Assembly (NCBI GenBank): GCA_019916065.1
Contig: CM034240.1
Location: 34,113,149-34,177,148, forward strand
DNA from: Vitellaria paradoxa
Lineage: Eukaryota; Streptophyta; Magnoliopsida; Ericales; Sapotaceae
Length of the DNA stretch: 64,000 nt
Reading direction: 5' to 3'
Part shown: positions 1 to 10,093 of the stretch, in pieces
Numbering within the stretch: position 1 is the stretch's first letter
Layout: each line of letters starts with the position of its first letter
Translations under genes and position numbers: made by a program
The notes under the pieces: model-generated
What the model saw: the letters and a program-made list of their open reading frames with translations, nothing else
What the model was told of the DNA's origin: nothing
Databases searched by the model: none

Positions 1-975
1 ATTCGAAAGATAAACACAGTTTAGTTCGAACTATCCAAATTCAACTCCTTCAATTCGATTACACTCCTAGGTTAAAAGCAAGAAAACCCTAGCCTAGCAT
101 TACTAAAACATGAACAAAGCATTTCGAAAAGAAAAAACATCTTCATCATGCAACAGAATATGAAAACAAAATAGATTAAAAAGGTTTAAGACAATTTCGA
201 AAGCAAATTAATCCAAACTAAGTCTACGAAATGCTACGAAGTGAACATAGAAGACAAAGCACGAAGAACATGAAATTCTGATTAAAACAAATTAACAAAT
301 AGAACTTACACGTAAATCTTATTGTGAAGATGAAATTAAGCTTGAACAATCCAATCCAAAGCGAAATCGAAATCGTAACCCTAATCTAAACTAAACTAAG
401 AAAAAGAGAAGAAGTGCGTAGGGTTTCGAACCCCTGTACATCAGAAATTTGCCCTTTTATATCATTACATAACTCAAGGGTAAAAGTGTAATTTCATAAT
501 TCAAAATTTAACTTAAAAGTGTGCTGGACAAGTCATCATGGGCGCCCAAGGTACAAGTGTTTGATGAAGTCCTCAAAGAGTTAGCCAAAAAACAGCAGTC
601 AGAACTCCCTCTCTGTGGGTGCCCATCAAGGGTCCTCAGGGGCGCCCATGGGTGTAGGTGGGGCGCCCATCTGCAACTACAGTGAACAGTTCTTCTTTGA
701 TAGCTTTTTGTCCCTGATTTTTGATGCAATTTTGACACTGAAGATGACAGATTCAGGCTTCGGCTAAACCAGTAAAGTTGTAGGGCTTCGAGTCTTCTTT
801 CCAACGCAAAAAGAATGGAACCATTTCGAGTTGTGACGAAAAAGTTATGGCTGGAAAACTGAGAGGGTGTTGAGCTGGAACTTCAACCACACACCGCTTC
901 AACTATTTTGAACTTCAAACCACTTCCTTCTCCTTGGCACCCATGGTAGTCGATCTTATGCCTTGGGATGGCTCC
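1..975 (-). mobile_element. Athila-like LTR fragment (U3 and R side), cut by the window edge
   Basis: Read on the minus strand, this stretch resembles the U3/R part of the LTRs of element 2 (38368-40298), sharing the 'gattcaggcttcg' and 'caccgcttcaac' type blocks. A minus-strand TATA box (TATAAAAG, about 454-461) lies just downstream of three GGGCGCCC palindrome words (about 538-548, 640-650, 661-670). I see no clean CA/TG terminus near 975, so the right boundary is approximate. The short ORF at 508-804 runs through the palindrome words and is not a gene. Confidence 0.6.
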
Positions 976-1918
976 TCCTCACATGCAACCTTGGTGTTGT
1001 TTGGGCCAAAAACACCATATTATATCACCTGAAATATACACACACCAAGAATGCATGGAAATGAGATAATCACACTAACACATCGCCAATAATAACTGTA
1101 AATTCATAATTAGCATGCTCAATATATATATAATTGTACAATAATGCATGCTAATCACTTACTAATGCGACAAAGGGAATAAACTAGCTAGTAAGAATAA
1201 AACAAACAAAAGAAGACATGTAAAAGTAAAACGAAACCGCTAGTGCCTTTCATGTGAGCCTATTAAGCTGATATCCCTACAACCTCATACTTGGCCTACC
1301 TATTCTAGTGCTACGCCGAACCATTGACCTAACGAACTTATCATGTTAATTAAATATATCACACATAATAGATATACACAAGTATATACAGAAAGAGCAA
1401 CTTCACTTTCATACACAAGAGGCTTCCAACCCTTCAATCACTAGCAAGCCACTCTACATTCACCCAGAGGTCATCCTTCATAGCCTATACATAGCTTATG
1501 GTAGGGCCTAGGTTCGTAGGAGTCAAATTCGTTTGGGAGAACAAAGCTAATGGTCGATTTTCATATAGGTCATGAATCATGGAATTGGATTTTGAATTCT
1601 TTGGTGGGTTATGAACTTGGGTCAAGATATACTTATGTTAATAATTTATGTGAATGGGTTTGAAAAGTTGAGTAAATGAGTTAAGTGTAGTTTGGCTCCA
1701 AGAATAAAATAAAATTTAATTCTAATGAAAAATAAAATTTAAAATAGTGTTTAAAATTTAGATTGCCACTTAAAATCATAAATATTCAAATAAAATTTTA
1801 ATTTAAATTCATAAAAGTATCCAAAAATATTAATTTAAAATTTTTAGATATTACTATCTTATTGTTATACATAGTAAAATATTATTTTTTCTAATGGAAA
1901 TGAGACTTTGTTACTTAT
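976..1918. other. non-coding stretch, no gene recognised
   Basis: AT-rich sequence without a usable ORF. The first half may be 3' non-coding sequence of the retrotransposon whose LTR lies to the left. The second half (about 1680-1900) is A/T-rich and low in complexity. No RNA gene or recognisable element was found. Confidence 0.5.
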
Positions 1919-1923
1919 GCCGG
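1919..1923. repeat. left target-site duplication GCCGG
   Basis: GCCGG directly abuts the TG of LTR1 and is repeated directly after the CA of LTR3. Confidence 0.9.
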
Positions 1924-2364
1924 TGATTACACTTGAAAAGTGTAATTACAAACTCCACATTTTGATACTCATTAATGCATTTAAGTAGTTAACTTCAAAG
2001 TTTTATCATTATTTTATTATTTATAGTGTTTATTCTCTTAATTGCAGGTAAAAGGGTAAAATAAGTGAGATTAGCAGTGTTGAAAGTGGCTTCCGAGGAG
2101 GAAAAAATGGTCCAAAGTTCAAGATAGTTGAAGTGGTGTGCAGCTGAAGTTCCAGCTCGACACCCTGTCAGTATTTTAACCATATCTTTTCACTCAAAAC
2201 TCGGATTGACCTGATTCTTTCGGGGTTGGAAAGAAGACTCAAAGGGCTACAACTTTTGTGTTATAGCCGAAGCCTAAATCCATCATATTCGAGGTCAAAA
2301 ACGCATTGGAATTTGAAGACAGCAAGCTGTCAGAAGCAAGACACAAATTGAAGAGGGAGTACAC

Positions 2365-2460
2365 TGTGGTCCGGACCCCCTCACGGATGGTCCGGACCAC
2401 AAAAGGTTTATTTGCGCGGATGAACTTTATTTTTAGGGTTTTTCATCTCCACTATAAATA
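2365..2460 (+). promoter_or_regulatory. LTR1 promoter: paired GGTCCGGACC palindromes and TATA box
   Basis: TGTGGTCCGGACC (2365-2377) and its inverse GGTCCGGACCACA (2389-2401) form a 13-bp inverted repeat. Each arm also contains the self-palindrome GGTCCGGACC. A TATA box (TATAAATA, 2453-2460) follows about 50 bp downstream. Promoter function is inferred from position. Confidence 0.7.
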
Positions 2461-2833
2461 TGTAGCTTTGACGGCAGAAAAGGGGACTTTTCACCTACGC
2501 TTTTCTTTGTAGTTTTAGGTTAGTTTTTCTTTGAAATAGAGTAGCTTTGAGAGATTTTTATGGTTCGTGTAATGTTTTTACAGATTTACGAAGCCTTCGT
2601 AGTTTTCATTACAGCCGTAGTCGTTCAATATGTAGTTTCAGAGTTGCTTACCATGTAAGTTGACTTTCGTTTCATTAATTTAATATATGATTTATTATTT
2701 TCTAGTGGTAGATCTAATGTTTATGCTTACGTTTATTGTTTTCATTTTGTTTAAAATCATGCTAGCGTAGAAACCCTAGTTCTTGATTCAACGAATCAAG
2801 AAAGGGTAGTTTACTCTGATCTATGGGATGTAC

Positions 2834-2940
2834 GTAGACCCTTCGCAGAGTTGCGAAAGCTCATGCGTAGGGGTCTACAACTTTGAGACGTTTGCGTAGA
2901 CCCTTCGCATGGTTTGCGAAAGCTCCTGCGTAGGGATCTG
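2834..2940 (+). repeat. two tandem short stem-loops in the LTR R/U5 region
   Basis: Unit 1 has outer arms GTAGACCC (2834-2841) and GGGTCTAC (2871-2878), with an inner hairpin TTCGCA-GAGT-TGCGAA (2842-2857). Unit 2 repeats the layout at 2896-2940 with a slightly decayed outer arm. Comparable structures occur in the LTRs of elements 1, 2 and 3. Confidence 0.65.
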
Positions 2941-2984
2941 CACTTTTTAGAACCTAATTCAGTTCTTTCAAAAACTTTCGAAAA

Positions 2985-3292
2985 CGAAAACCTTTGACTA
3001 TATTTTCTGTAATCACTGGTAAGGGTTTTCGATTAAAATTTTCTTAATAATTTTGAAGAACTGAAAATTCAGATTTTGAATCCTAATTTGAATTAGTTTA
3101 TTTCAGAAACATTCGAAAACGAAAATCTTTGACTATATTCTCTGTAATCACTGGTAAAGGTTTTCAATTAAAACTTTCTTAATAATTTTGGATAAACTAG
3201 AAGAATTCCGAATTCGAATAGGATTGTTTGAAAACCCTTCAAAAACAGAAGTTTTTGACTATATTCTGTGTAATCACTAGTAAAAGCTTTTG
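2985..3292 (+). repeat. three 47-nt hairpins with a conserved loop (LTR1 U5)
   Basis: The hairpins lie at 2985-3031, 3120-3166 and 3246-3292. Each has 11-nt arms around a 25-nt loop that begins GACTATATT and ends AATCACTGGT or AATCACTAGT. Units 1 and 2 use CGAAAACCTTT-type arms. Unit 3 uses CAGAAGTTTTT with AAAAGCTTTTG and pairs fully if G-U pairs are counted. The hairpins sit in a tandem repeat with a period of about 126-135 bp. Confidence 0.7.
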
Positions 3293-3823
3293 ATTAAAAC
3301 TTTCTCAATAATTTTCGAATAAATCCTAATTTAGGTTTTAACGCAAGTATTACAACTCATCCCATAGTGAAGACGTAAACTACCCGGAATTGATAGTTGG
3401 ATCAAGGACTTTTCAAATTTATTTGCTTATTAATTGAATTGCCTTCGTTTGATTTAATTTAAGCATTTACATTGCAGTTTTTAGATTAGATTATTTTGCT
3501 GCGCATTTAAATTAGGAAAAATTCGTTTAGTTAATATTTTATTCCTTGAATCAAAAAAATCAATTTTAAATTACTGGAATTTTGGTAATAAGTTGTTAAT
3601 TCGTTTTAGTTTACATTGTGAACTTGCAAAACCCTAGGAATTAGTTTTAATTAACTTTCAAACTTAGTTTACATTCAAATTTAGGATTTCCATTATAACC
3701 TAGAAACTAAATAATAAAGGCTCCTTGTGAATTGGACCTCAGACTCACTGAGTTAAAACTACACCGCACACCCTTGCACTTGGGGGTTAATTTAGACGCA
3801 CTTTCTAACAGCGGTCAAGTTTT

Positions 3824-3840
3824 TGGCGCCGTTGCCGGGG
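3824..3840 (+). other. primer-binding site, tRNA-Asp
   Basis: TGGCGCCGTTGCCGGGG is complementary to the 3' end of plant tRNA-Asp (from memory of that tRNA, including its CCA). It starts 7 nt after the LTR1 terminal CA. This is the primer usual for Athila elements. Confidence 0.9.
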
Positions 3841-3930
3841 AGCCAAATTTTAGTTTTTAGGTTGTTTTCATTTTTAAGTTAATTTCTTTTTCTAAAAAAA
3901 AATTAAATAAATAAAATAAAATTTTTTAAC

Positions 3931-5820
3931 ATGGATTATTTTCCTTATAATTCTGGTTCACCAGACACCATTCACCCACTTATTAGTTATTTAGGCAGCA
4001 TTTATGGAATTGAATTTTGCCTAGAAAGTTTTTCCATGTTACCTAAATTTTATGGACTTCAACATGAGGACCCTAGAGTTCATTTAGAACGTTTTGAGTC
4101 AGTTTGTTTCTATTGCACGAGTGGTTACATAGATAACACATTTAAGTATAATTTTTTCCCGTTATCATTATGTGGAGTAGCTGATGATTGGTGTCGTGCC
4201 GCTACTTGGTCCATTAATATTTGGGAAGAGTTACAAAATGATTTTATTGTAAATTTTCTCCCCAATTTTCAAAACTTCACCTTCCGCTTTCAAATTAGAA
4301 GTTTTTGTTTTAAGAAGGGTGAAGTATTTTATAAATGCTGGGAGAGATTTAAAAACCATTTAGAAACTTTCCCAAATCATGGACTAGATTTAGGGTACAT
4401 TCTAGGCATATTCTACAATGCTCTACCTTGTGAGTTACACCGAGCATTTGATAAAAGTTTGGGTAAGGAATTTCTTGACCTTACCCCAGAAGAGGCATGG
4501 TCATTTCTTGAATTTTTCTATGAACACACCAAACCACAAGAAAAACTTGAACCTAGTTTTGAACCTCATTCACTTGAAAGCCACACGGATTCTTTCCCAC
4601 ATCCTCCTACTTCACTTGATTCTCATGATCAATCCTTAGAAAATGGAGTAGGAGTTGAGCCTGATTACTTGGATATTGCTTGTCCCAACTCCACTCTACT
4701 CACCGAGGGCCAGTCTGAGGAACCCCTAGATCATTGGCTTACTGACTCTAGCAATACACAAGTTGAGTCACTCTGTGAGAAAACTCAACATAGGGAAGAA
4801 GTTAACTTAAAAATAGATTCTAGTCCACATGAGACTTCCACACATATTGACTCTACATTAGATGATACATTGTTCGAGTCCGCAGCATGTCCTTATATTC
4901 GTCCACGCACTGAAGCTGAAATAGCTGAATCTAGGGCCTTTTTGTTACTTGCATGAGAAAATTCTAATTCAAAAACCCTAGACTTTGAGTGGAGTGACTA
5001 TTCTGATAATGGTTGCGATAATGAAGGGAATGGGCCCTTTGACTTGTTCCCACCAAACTCTAACGTGCACGAGACTTAATCTGTTGAGAGTCTAGAGGAC
5101 ATGCCAACCAACACCACCATAGAGCTTGAAGCTCATCCCACCCTAACAACACAGATGACCTTGGAAAGTCCTAAGACTTATTCTAAGAGCTTTAATGCCA
5201 GAGGTTCAGAGGAACACACTGTTGAGCAAGTCACTTTAGTTTCATCATGTTCCACTATACCACTCACTGAGACCACTTCTGATATATCTTTTCCTATTGG
5301 GGCTAGTACACTTGATGACTTACCTGTTGAGACCCCTATATTTGAGCGGAAGTATGATTCTAATTATGATTGGGTTCCTACTTCAATTACACAGGACTCT
5401 CATGAGAGTGAATTTTCTTTATCATCCTTTGAGAGTTCGATAGACAGGCCTAAGAGTGAGAGTGGTGCACAACTCTCATCTTTTGCTGTCGCCCCAACTA
5501 GGAATCTTACTGAGGGAACTGAACATGTTTTGACTAAGATTGACTACACATTTAGGGAAGTGGTGAAGACCAAAAAAGTAGTTTGCATTTACTTTTTAGG
5601 TGTCGAGGGGATACTAGAAAACCCACAACTACATTCCATGTTCACATATGCAAATAAATTTGGGTCATATTTGGGATTCAAGGATTCCCACAAGGCCATG
5701 CATTTTCTAGTGTTTTCTGCACTAGGAGCACACTCATTTTCAGTACCTCTTGGGCCCAAGGAGAATATTTCATTCCTAAAGCCATTTGGTAAGGCTTGGG
5801 AGAGATTAGGAGTTGGATAG
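3931..5820 (+). pseudogene. gag-like ORF and in-frame 3' ORF, copy 1
   Basis: The first part (3931-4956, 341 codons) resembles a Retrotrans_gag capsid domain. Residues about 38-170 carry the family pattern 'LPKFYGL...FPLSL...W', 'WEELQNDF' and 'CWERFKNHLETFPNHG', which aligns with the gags of elements 2 and 3. The tail is acidic and Ser/Pro-rich. There is no CCHC zinc knuckle and no protease. The same frame continues past a TGA (4954-4956) and a TAA (about 5077) into a 239-codon ORF at 5101-5820. The end of that ORF ('FLGVEGILEN', 'FGKAWERLGVG') matches the 3' ORF remnant of element 2 at 42629-43089. I chose the ATG at 3931 because it is the first after the primer site and is followed by an open gag frame. 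Both stops also occur in copy 2, so they predate the duplication. The function of the second part is unknown. Confidence 0.75.
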
Positions 5821-8090
5821 TATGTTTTGGCATTAACCTTTATATATTAGTAGATTAGATTTTATTTTACTTATTTATTTATTTTAGTTTTCTTTCTGCC
5901 TAGATTAAATTTTAATTTTCTTTTAGTTTACTTTTATTTGTTTATTCTAAAATTTTATCTCGTAGAAGTTTTATTTTTTTCTTTTAGTACAATTTAATTC
6001 AAAGGAATAAACTGCTCAAGTTCTTTTCTTTTCTTCAAATAAGGAAGCTCTTGAGGTAATATCCTTCCTCTCCCTTTTATTTAGTTTTACACTTCTAATT
6101 GGTACTTCACATATATAATTGTTCTTGTTGGGAGTGCTGTAGAATCTAAGTTGGGGGGATGTATTGGGTGATGCCTTAAGTGGCTTGAATAATGGGTGCA
6201 TGCTTGGTTTAATTTGTGCTTTGTGCTTATTTGTGCCTTTGTTGTTATTGTTTCATGCTCATCATCATGCTCACTATTGCACACTACAGACCCACATATG
6301 CATCATGGTTCTCACATTGAGGACAATGTGAATTTTAAGTTGGGGGGTAGGGTTTGCATGATGGCCTTTTGTGCCAAAATTGCAAACATTTAAAATTTTT
6401 TGAGCATCTTTAAGCATAAAAACATGAATTTAGCACATTTGTACCTATATGTCCACCCTTTTGGTTTGGTTGAATGTGGAATTGAGTGAACGAGTGATAA
6501 GTGAGTCTTGTTCAAGCATTAATAGGAAACTTAGTTCAAGTTGATTGTATAATGACCTTGTGCACTTTTGACTATCATAGAGAAGAGTTTATGTGCTTAG
6601 GAGTTGATTTTCTTTAACATTGGTTAATTGAGCATTCTTGGACTAGGTAGAGACTTATACCCCTTAATGGTGAGCTTTTGAGTCTATTATTCTTTTCTTG
6701 AGGGGTTGCACATAATCACAGCTCTTTTATTCTTCAGTTTGGTTTCCAATGCACCAATTGCATCACACACACTTGCATTAGTTTCACTTGGCATATTATG
6801 AGTTGTTGCAAGCTTTGAACATGATGCTAGGCCTTCTTTGCTATTTTGGGCCTTCTTATCCTTTCTTTGTTATGAATTATCCTAGGAACCAACTTGAAGC
6901 CTTTTAAATAAAGTGTGTGACATATTTATATATATTTTTCTTGGTTCTCACCTCATATATTATCCCTTAGCCTTATTCACACACTTTTAGCCTTACCCTC
7001 ACATGTCTTGGGTTGTGAAAGTGCCTTAATGTCAATGATGTGAATGAGGGTTGGGAATGGAAATTTTTAAGAGCATATTGAGAGGAAATATTGGTGAAGA
7101 ATCTAGTTGATGTATTTTCATTATTTCAAAAAAAAAAAGGAAAAGAAAAAAATAGAAAAAATAAAAAAAAAGAGAAAAAAAAAGTTTGTCATTCCTTTTT
7201 ACTTTTGTAATTTTGGGACTTGTGCATTGTATTATAATTATTGAGAATGTCCCATGAGTAGTTTGTATGTTTGTGAATAAACTTCTTGTTGGGATCTTTG
7301 TTGGGGTTTAGAAAGGAATTGGATAGTTTGGGACTTGTGCGCACTTGAGCATTTTTATCCCGAGATATGTGCTTTGATTTTCATATCCTCCATTGTTAAC
7401 CATTACCCTTGGCCAAGTTACAACCAAAACAAAGACCTAGTGGATTCTAAGCAAGCAACTCTTGTATTGTGCATGTAGTGGTCTTATGTAGGTTGTGTGG
7501 TGTGATCTCTTACATTTGCATTGGAACATGGTTATGAGCTGTCCACTTTGAATTTCATTTTAGTTCACTAACTTATTTTTTTGGGTTATGTGCAACTAGG
7601 ATAGTATCATATGCTAATAGGTATGTGTGAACCCTTGATGAGTGAATTCCTTTTTTATGAGTGGTACCTTGTGAGCATTTGAAGTCAAAACCTAGCTCCA
7701 TTTATGCTCTTGCAACCTTGTTGAATAAATGAAACAATTTTGCACACATGCTCTTTCTACTTTGATAGCCCATGCATTAATGCTTAGCACTTGGGAATTA
7801 CACATGATATTTGGGTTTTGTGACTTGTTAGGCTTGAACTTGATTCATTGTTGATCTTAATCATTTTTTTAACACTTTGAGACCATACCATAGAATTTTG
7901 TGGGTAAATTCACTGCAAACCCTCACGAGACCTTACTCGTCCACTAGGGGGAACCTTGGGGTTTAAAGGGCTTGCTGCACGCAGCTAAGTGTAGCCATGT
8001 TTCCAACGAAAAGAGAAATAGGATGGTAGTTGCATTTCATTTTAATAAAGGGCATTGCTAGGGACTAGCAACATTCAAGTTGGGGGGTGT
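5821..8090 (+). other. 3' non-coding region, internal copy 1
   Basis: 2.27 kb without a gene, closely similar to the 3' region of element 2 (40299-42628, inverted). It holds three polypurine-tract-like AAGTTGGGGGG motifs, near 6150, 6337 and 8080. The last abuts LTR2 and is the likely second-strand primer site. An almost pure A/G tract runs from about 7129 to 7185. Small ORFs here are not conserved as proteins. Confidence 0.75.
6313..6352 (+). repeat. CACATTG stem-loop followed by an internal polypurine tract
   Basis: CACATTG-AGGA-CAATGTG (6313-6330) is a 7-bp stem with a 4-nt loop. It is followed within 7 nt by AAGTTGGGGGGTAGGG. The same pair is present at 12475-12514, and on the minus strand at 42093-42131 and 53231-53268. 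Confidence 0.65.
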
Positions 8091-8526
8091 GATTACACTT
8101 GAAAAGTGTAATTACAAACTCCACATTTTAATACTCATTAATGCATTTAAGTAGTTAACTTCAAAGTTTTATCATTATTTTATTATTTATAGTGTTTATT
8201 CTCTTAATTGCAGGTAAAAGGGTAAAATAAGTGAGATTAGCAGTGTTGAAAGTGGCTTCTGAGGAGGAAAAAATGGTCCAAAGTTCAAGATAGTTGAAGT
8301 GGTGTGCAGCTGAAGTTCTAGCTCGACACCCTATCAGTATTTTGACCATATCTTTTCACTCACAACTCGGATTGACCTGATTCTTTCGGGGTTGGAAAGA
8401 AGACTCAAAGGGCTACAACTTTTGTGTTATAGCCGAAGCCTAAATCCATCATATTCGAGGTCAAAAACGCATTGGAAGTTGAAGACAGCAAGCTGTTAGA
8501 AGCAAGACACAAATTGAAGGAGTACA

Positions 8527-8623
8527 CTGTGGTCCGGACCCCCTCACGGATGGTCCGGACCACAGAAGGCTTATTTGTGCGGATGAACTTTATTTTTAGG
8601 TTTTTTCATCTCCACTATAAATA
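8527..8623 (+). promoter_or_regulatory. LTR2 promoter: perfect 14-bp inverted repeat and TATA box
   Basis: CTGTGGTCCGGACC (8527-8540) and GGTCCGGACCACAG (8552-8565) are exact inverse complements. The TATA box TATAAATA lies at 8616-8623. Confidence 0.7.
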
Positions 8624-9147
8624 TGTAGCTCTGACGGCAGAAAAGGGGACTTTTCACCTACGCTTTTCTTTGTAGTTTTAGGTTAGTTTTTCTTTGAAAT
8701 AGAGTAGCTTTGAGAGATTTTTATGGTTCGTGTAATGTTTTTACAGATTTACGAAGCCTTCGTAGTTTTCATTACAGCCGTAGTCGTTCAATATGTAGTT
8801 TCAGAGTTGCTTACCATGTAAGTTGACTTTCGTTTCGTTAATTTAATATATGATTTATTATTTTCTAGTGGTAGATCTAATGTTTATGCTTACGTTTATT
8901 GTTTTCATTTTGTTTAAAATCATGCTAGCGTAGAAACCCTAGTTCTTGATTCAACGAATCAAGAAAGGGTAGTTTACTCTGATCTATGGGATGTACGTAG
9001 ACTCTTCGCAGAGTTGCGAAAGCTCATGCGTAGGGGTCTACAACTTTGAGACGTTTGCGTAGACCCTTTGCATGGTTTGCGAAAGCTCCTGCGTAGGGAT
9101 CTACACTTTTTAGAACCTAATTCAGTTCTTTCAAAAACTTTCAAAAA

Positions 9148-9455
9148 CGAAAACCTTTGACTATATTCTCTGTAATCACTGGTAAGGGTTTTCGATTAAA
9201 ATTTTCTTAATAATTTTGAAGAACTGAAAATTCAGATTTTGAATCCTAATTTGAATTAGTTTATTTCAGAAACATTCGAAAACGAAAATCTTTGACTATA
9301 TTCTCTGTAATCACTGGTAAAGGTTTTCAATTAAAACTTTCTTAATAATTTTGGATAAACTAGAAGAATTCCGAATTCGAATAGGATTGTTTGAAAACCC
9401 TTCAAAAACAGAAGTTTTTGACTATATTCTGTGTAATCACTAGTAAAAGCTTTTG
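9148..9455 (+). repeat. three loop-conserved hairpins (LTR2 U5)
   Basis: Hairpins at 9148-9194, 9283-9329 and 9409-9455, built like those in LTR1. The inferred crossover point (9168-9170) lies in the loop of the first. Confidence 0.7.
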
Positions 9456-9986
9456 ATTAAAACTTTCTCAATAATTTTCGAATAAATCCTAATTTAGGTT
9501 TTAACGCAAGTATTACAACTCATCCCATAGTGAAGACGTAAACTACCCGGAATTGATAGTTGGATCAAGGACTTTTCAAATTTATTTGCTTATTAATTGA
9601 ATTGCCTTCGTTTGATTTAATTTAAGCATTTACATTGCAGTTTTTAGATTAGATTATTTTGCTGCGCATTTAAATTAGGAAAAATTCGTTTAGTTAATAT
9701 TTTATTCCTTGAATCAAAAAAATCAATTTTAAATTACTGGAATTTTGGTAATAAGTTGTTAATTCGTTTTAGTTTACATTGTGAACTTGCAAAACCCTAG
9801 GAATTAGTTTTAATTAACTTTCAAACTTAGTTTACATTCAAATTTAGGATTTCCATTATAACCTAGAAACTAAATAATAAAGGCTCCTTGTGAATTGGAC
9901 CTCAGACTCACTGAGTTAAAACTACACCGCACACCCTTGCACTTGGGGGTTAATTTAGACGCACTTTCTAACAGCGGTCAAGTTTT

Positions 9987-10003
9987 TGGCGCCGTTGCCG
10001 GGG
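9987..10003 (+). other. primer-binding site, tRNA-Asp (copy 2)
   Basis: Same 17-nt tRNA-Asp complement as at 3824, 7 nt after the end of LTR2. Confidence 0.88.
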
Positions 10004-10093
10004 AGCCAAATTTTAGTTTTTAGGTTGTTTTCATTTTTAAGTTAATTTCTTTTTCTAAAAAAAAATTAAATAAATAAAATAAAATTTTTTAAC

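Larger units (their letters stand above)
1924..3817 (+). mobile_element. LTR1 (5' LTR of the three-LTR element)
   Basis: 1894 bp, TG...CA termini. Order: TGATTACAC terminus, paired GGTCCGGACC palindromes, TATA box at 2453, short R-region hairpins (2834-2940), three loop-conserved hairpins (2985-3292), a U5 tail rich in 'gcacttgggggttaatttagacgc', then the tRNA-Asp primer site. It differs from LTR3 at about three dozen positions by eye (roughly 2 percent). It therefore diverged far longer than the two internal copies did from each other. Confidence 0.92.
8091..9980 (+). mobile_element. LTR2, recombinant middle LTR
   Basis: 1890 bp. At about 20 diagnostic sites from the start to 9168 it agrees with LTR3 against LTR1. 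From 9170 to the end it agrees with LTR1 against LTR3 at about 16 sites, including a 10-bp block present only in LTR3. It serves as 3' LTR of internal copy 1 and 5' LTR of copy 2. Confidence 0.9.

Noticed and set aside
508..804. 98-codon minus-strand ORF
   Set aside because: It runs through LTR palindrome words and U3 sequence and shows no protein features.
2306..2512. 67-68 codon ORFs repeated in LTR1-3 (also 8472-8675, 14635-14838)
   Set aside because: They span the promoter palindromes and TATA box, and the repetition is that of the LTR. They would not be inside a transcript.
2985..3292. CRISPR-like array
   Set aside because: Only three units, with imperfect repeats, spacers related to each other, plant context and no cas genes.
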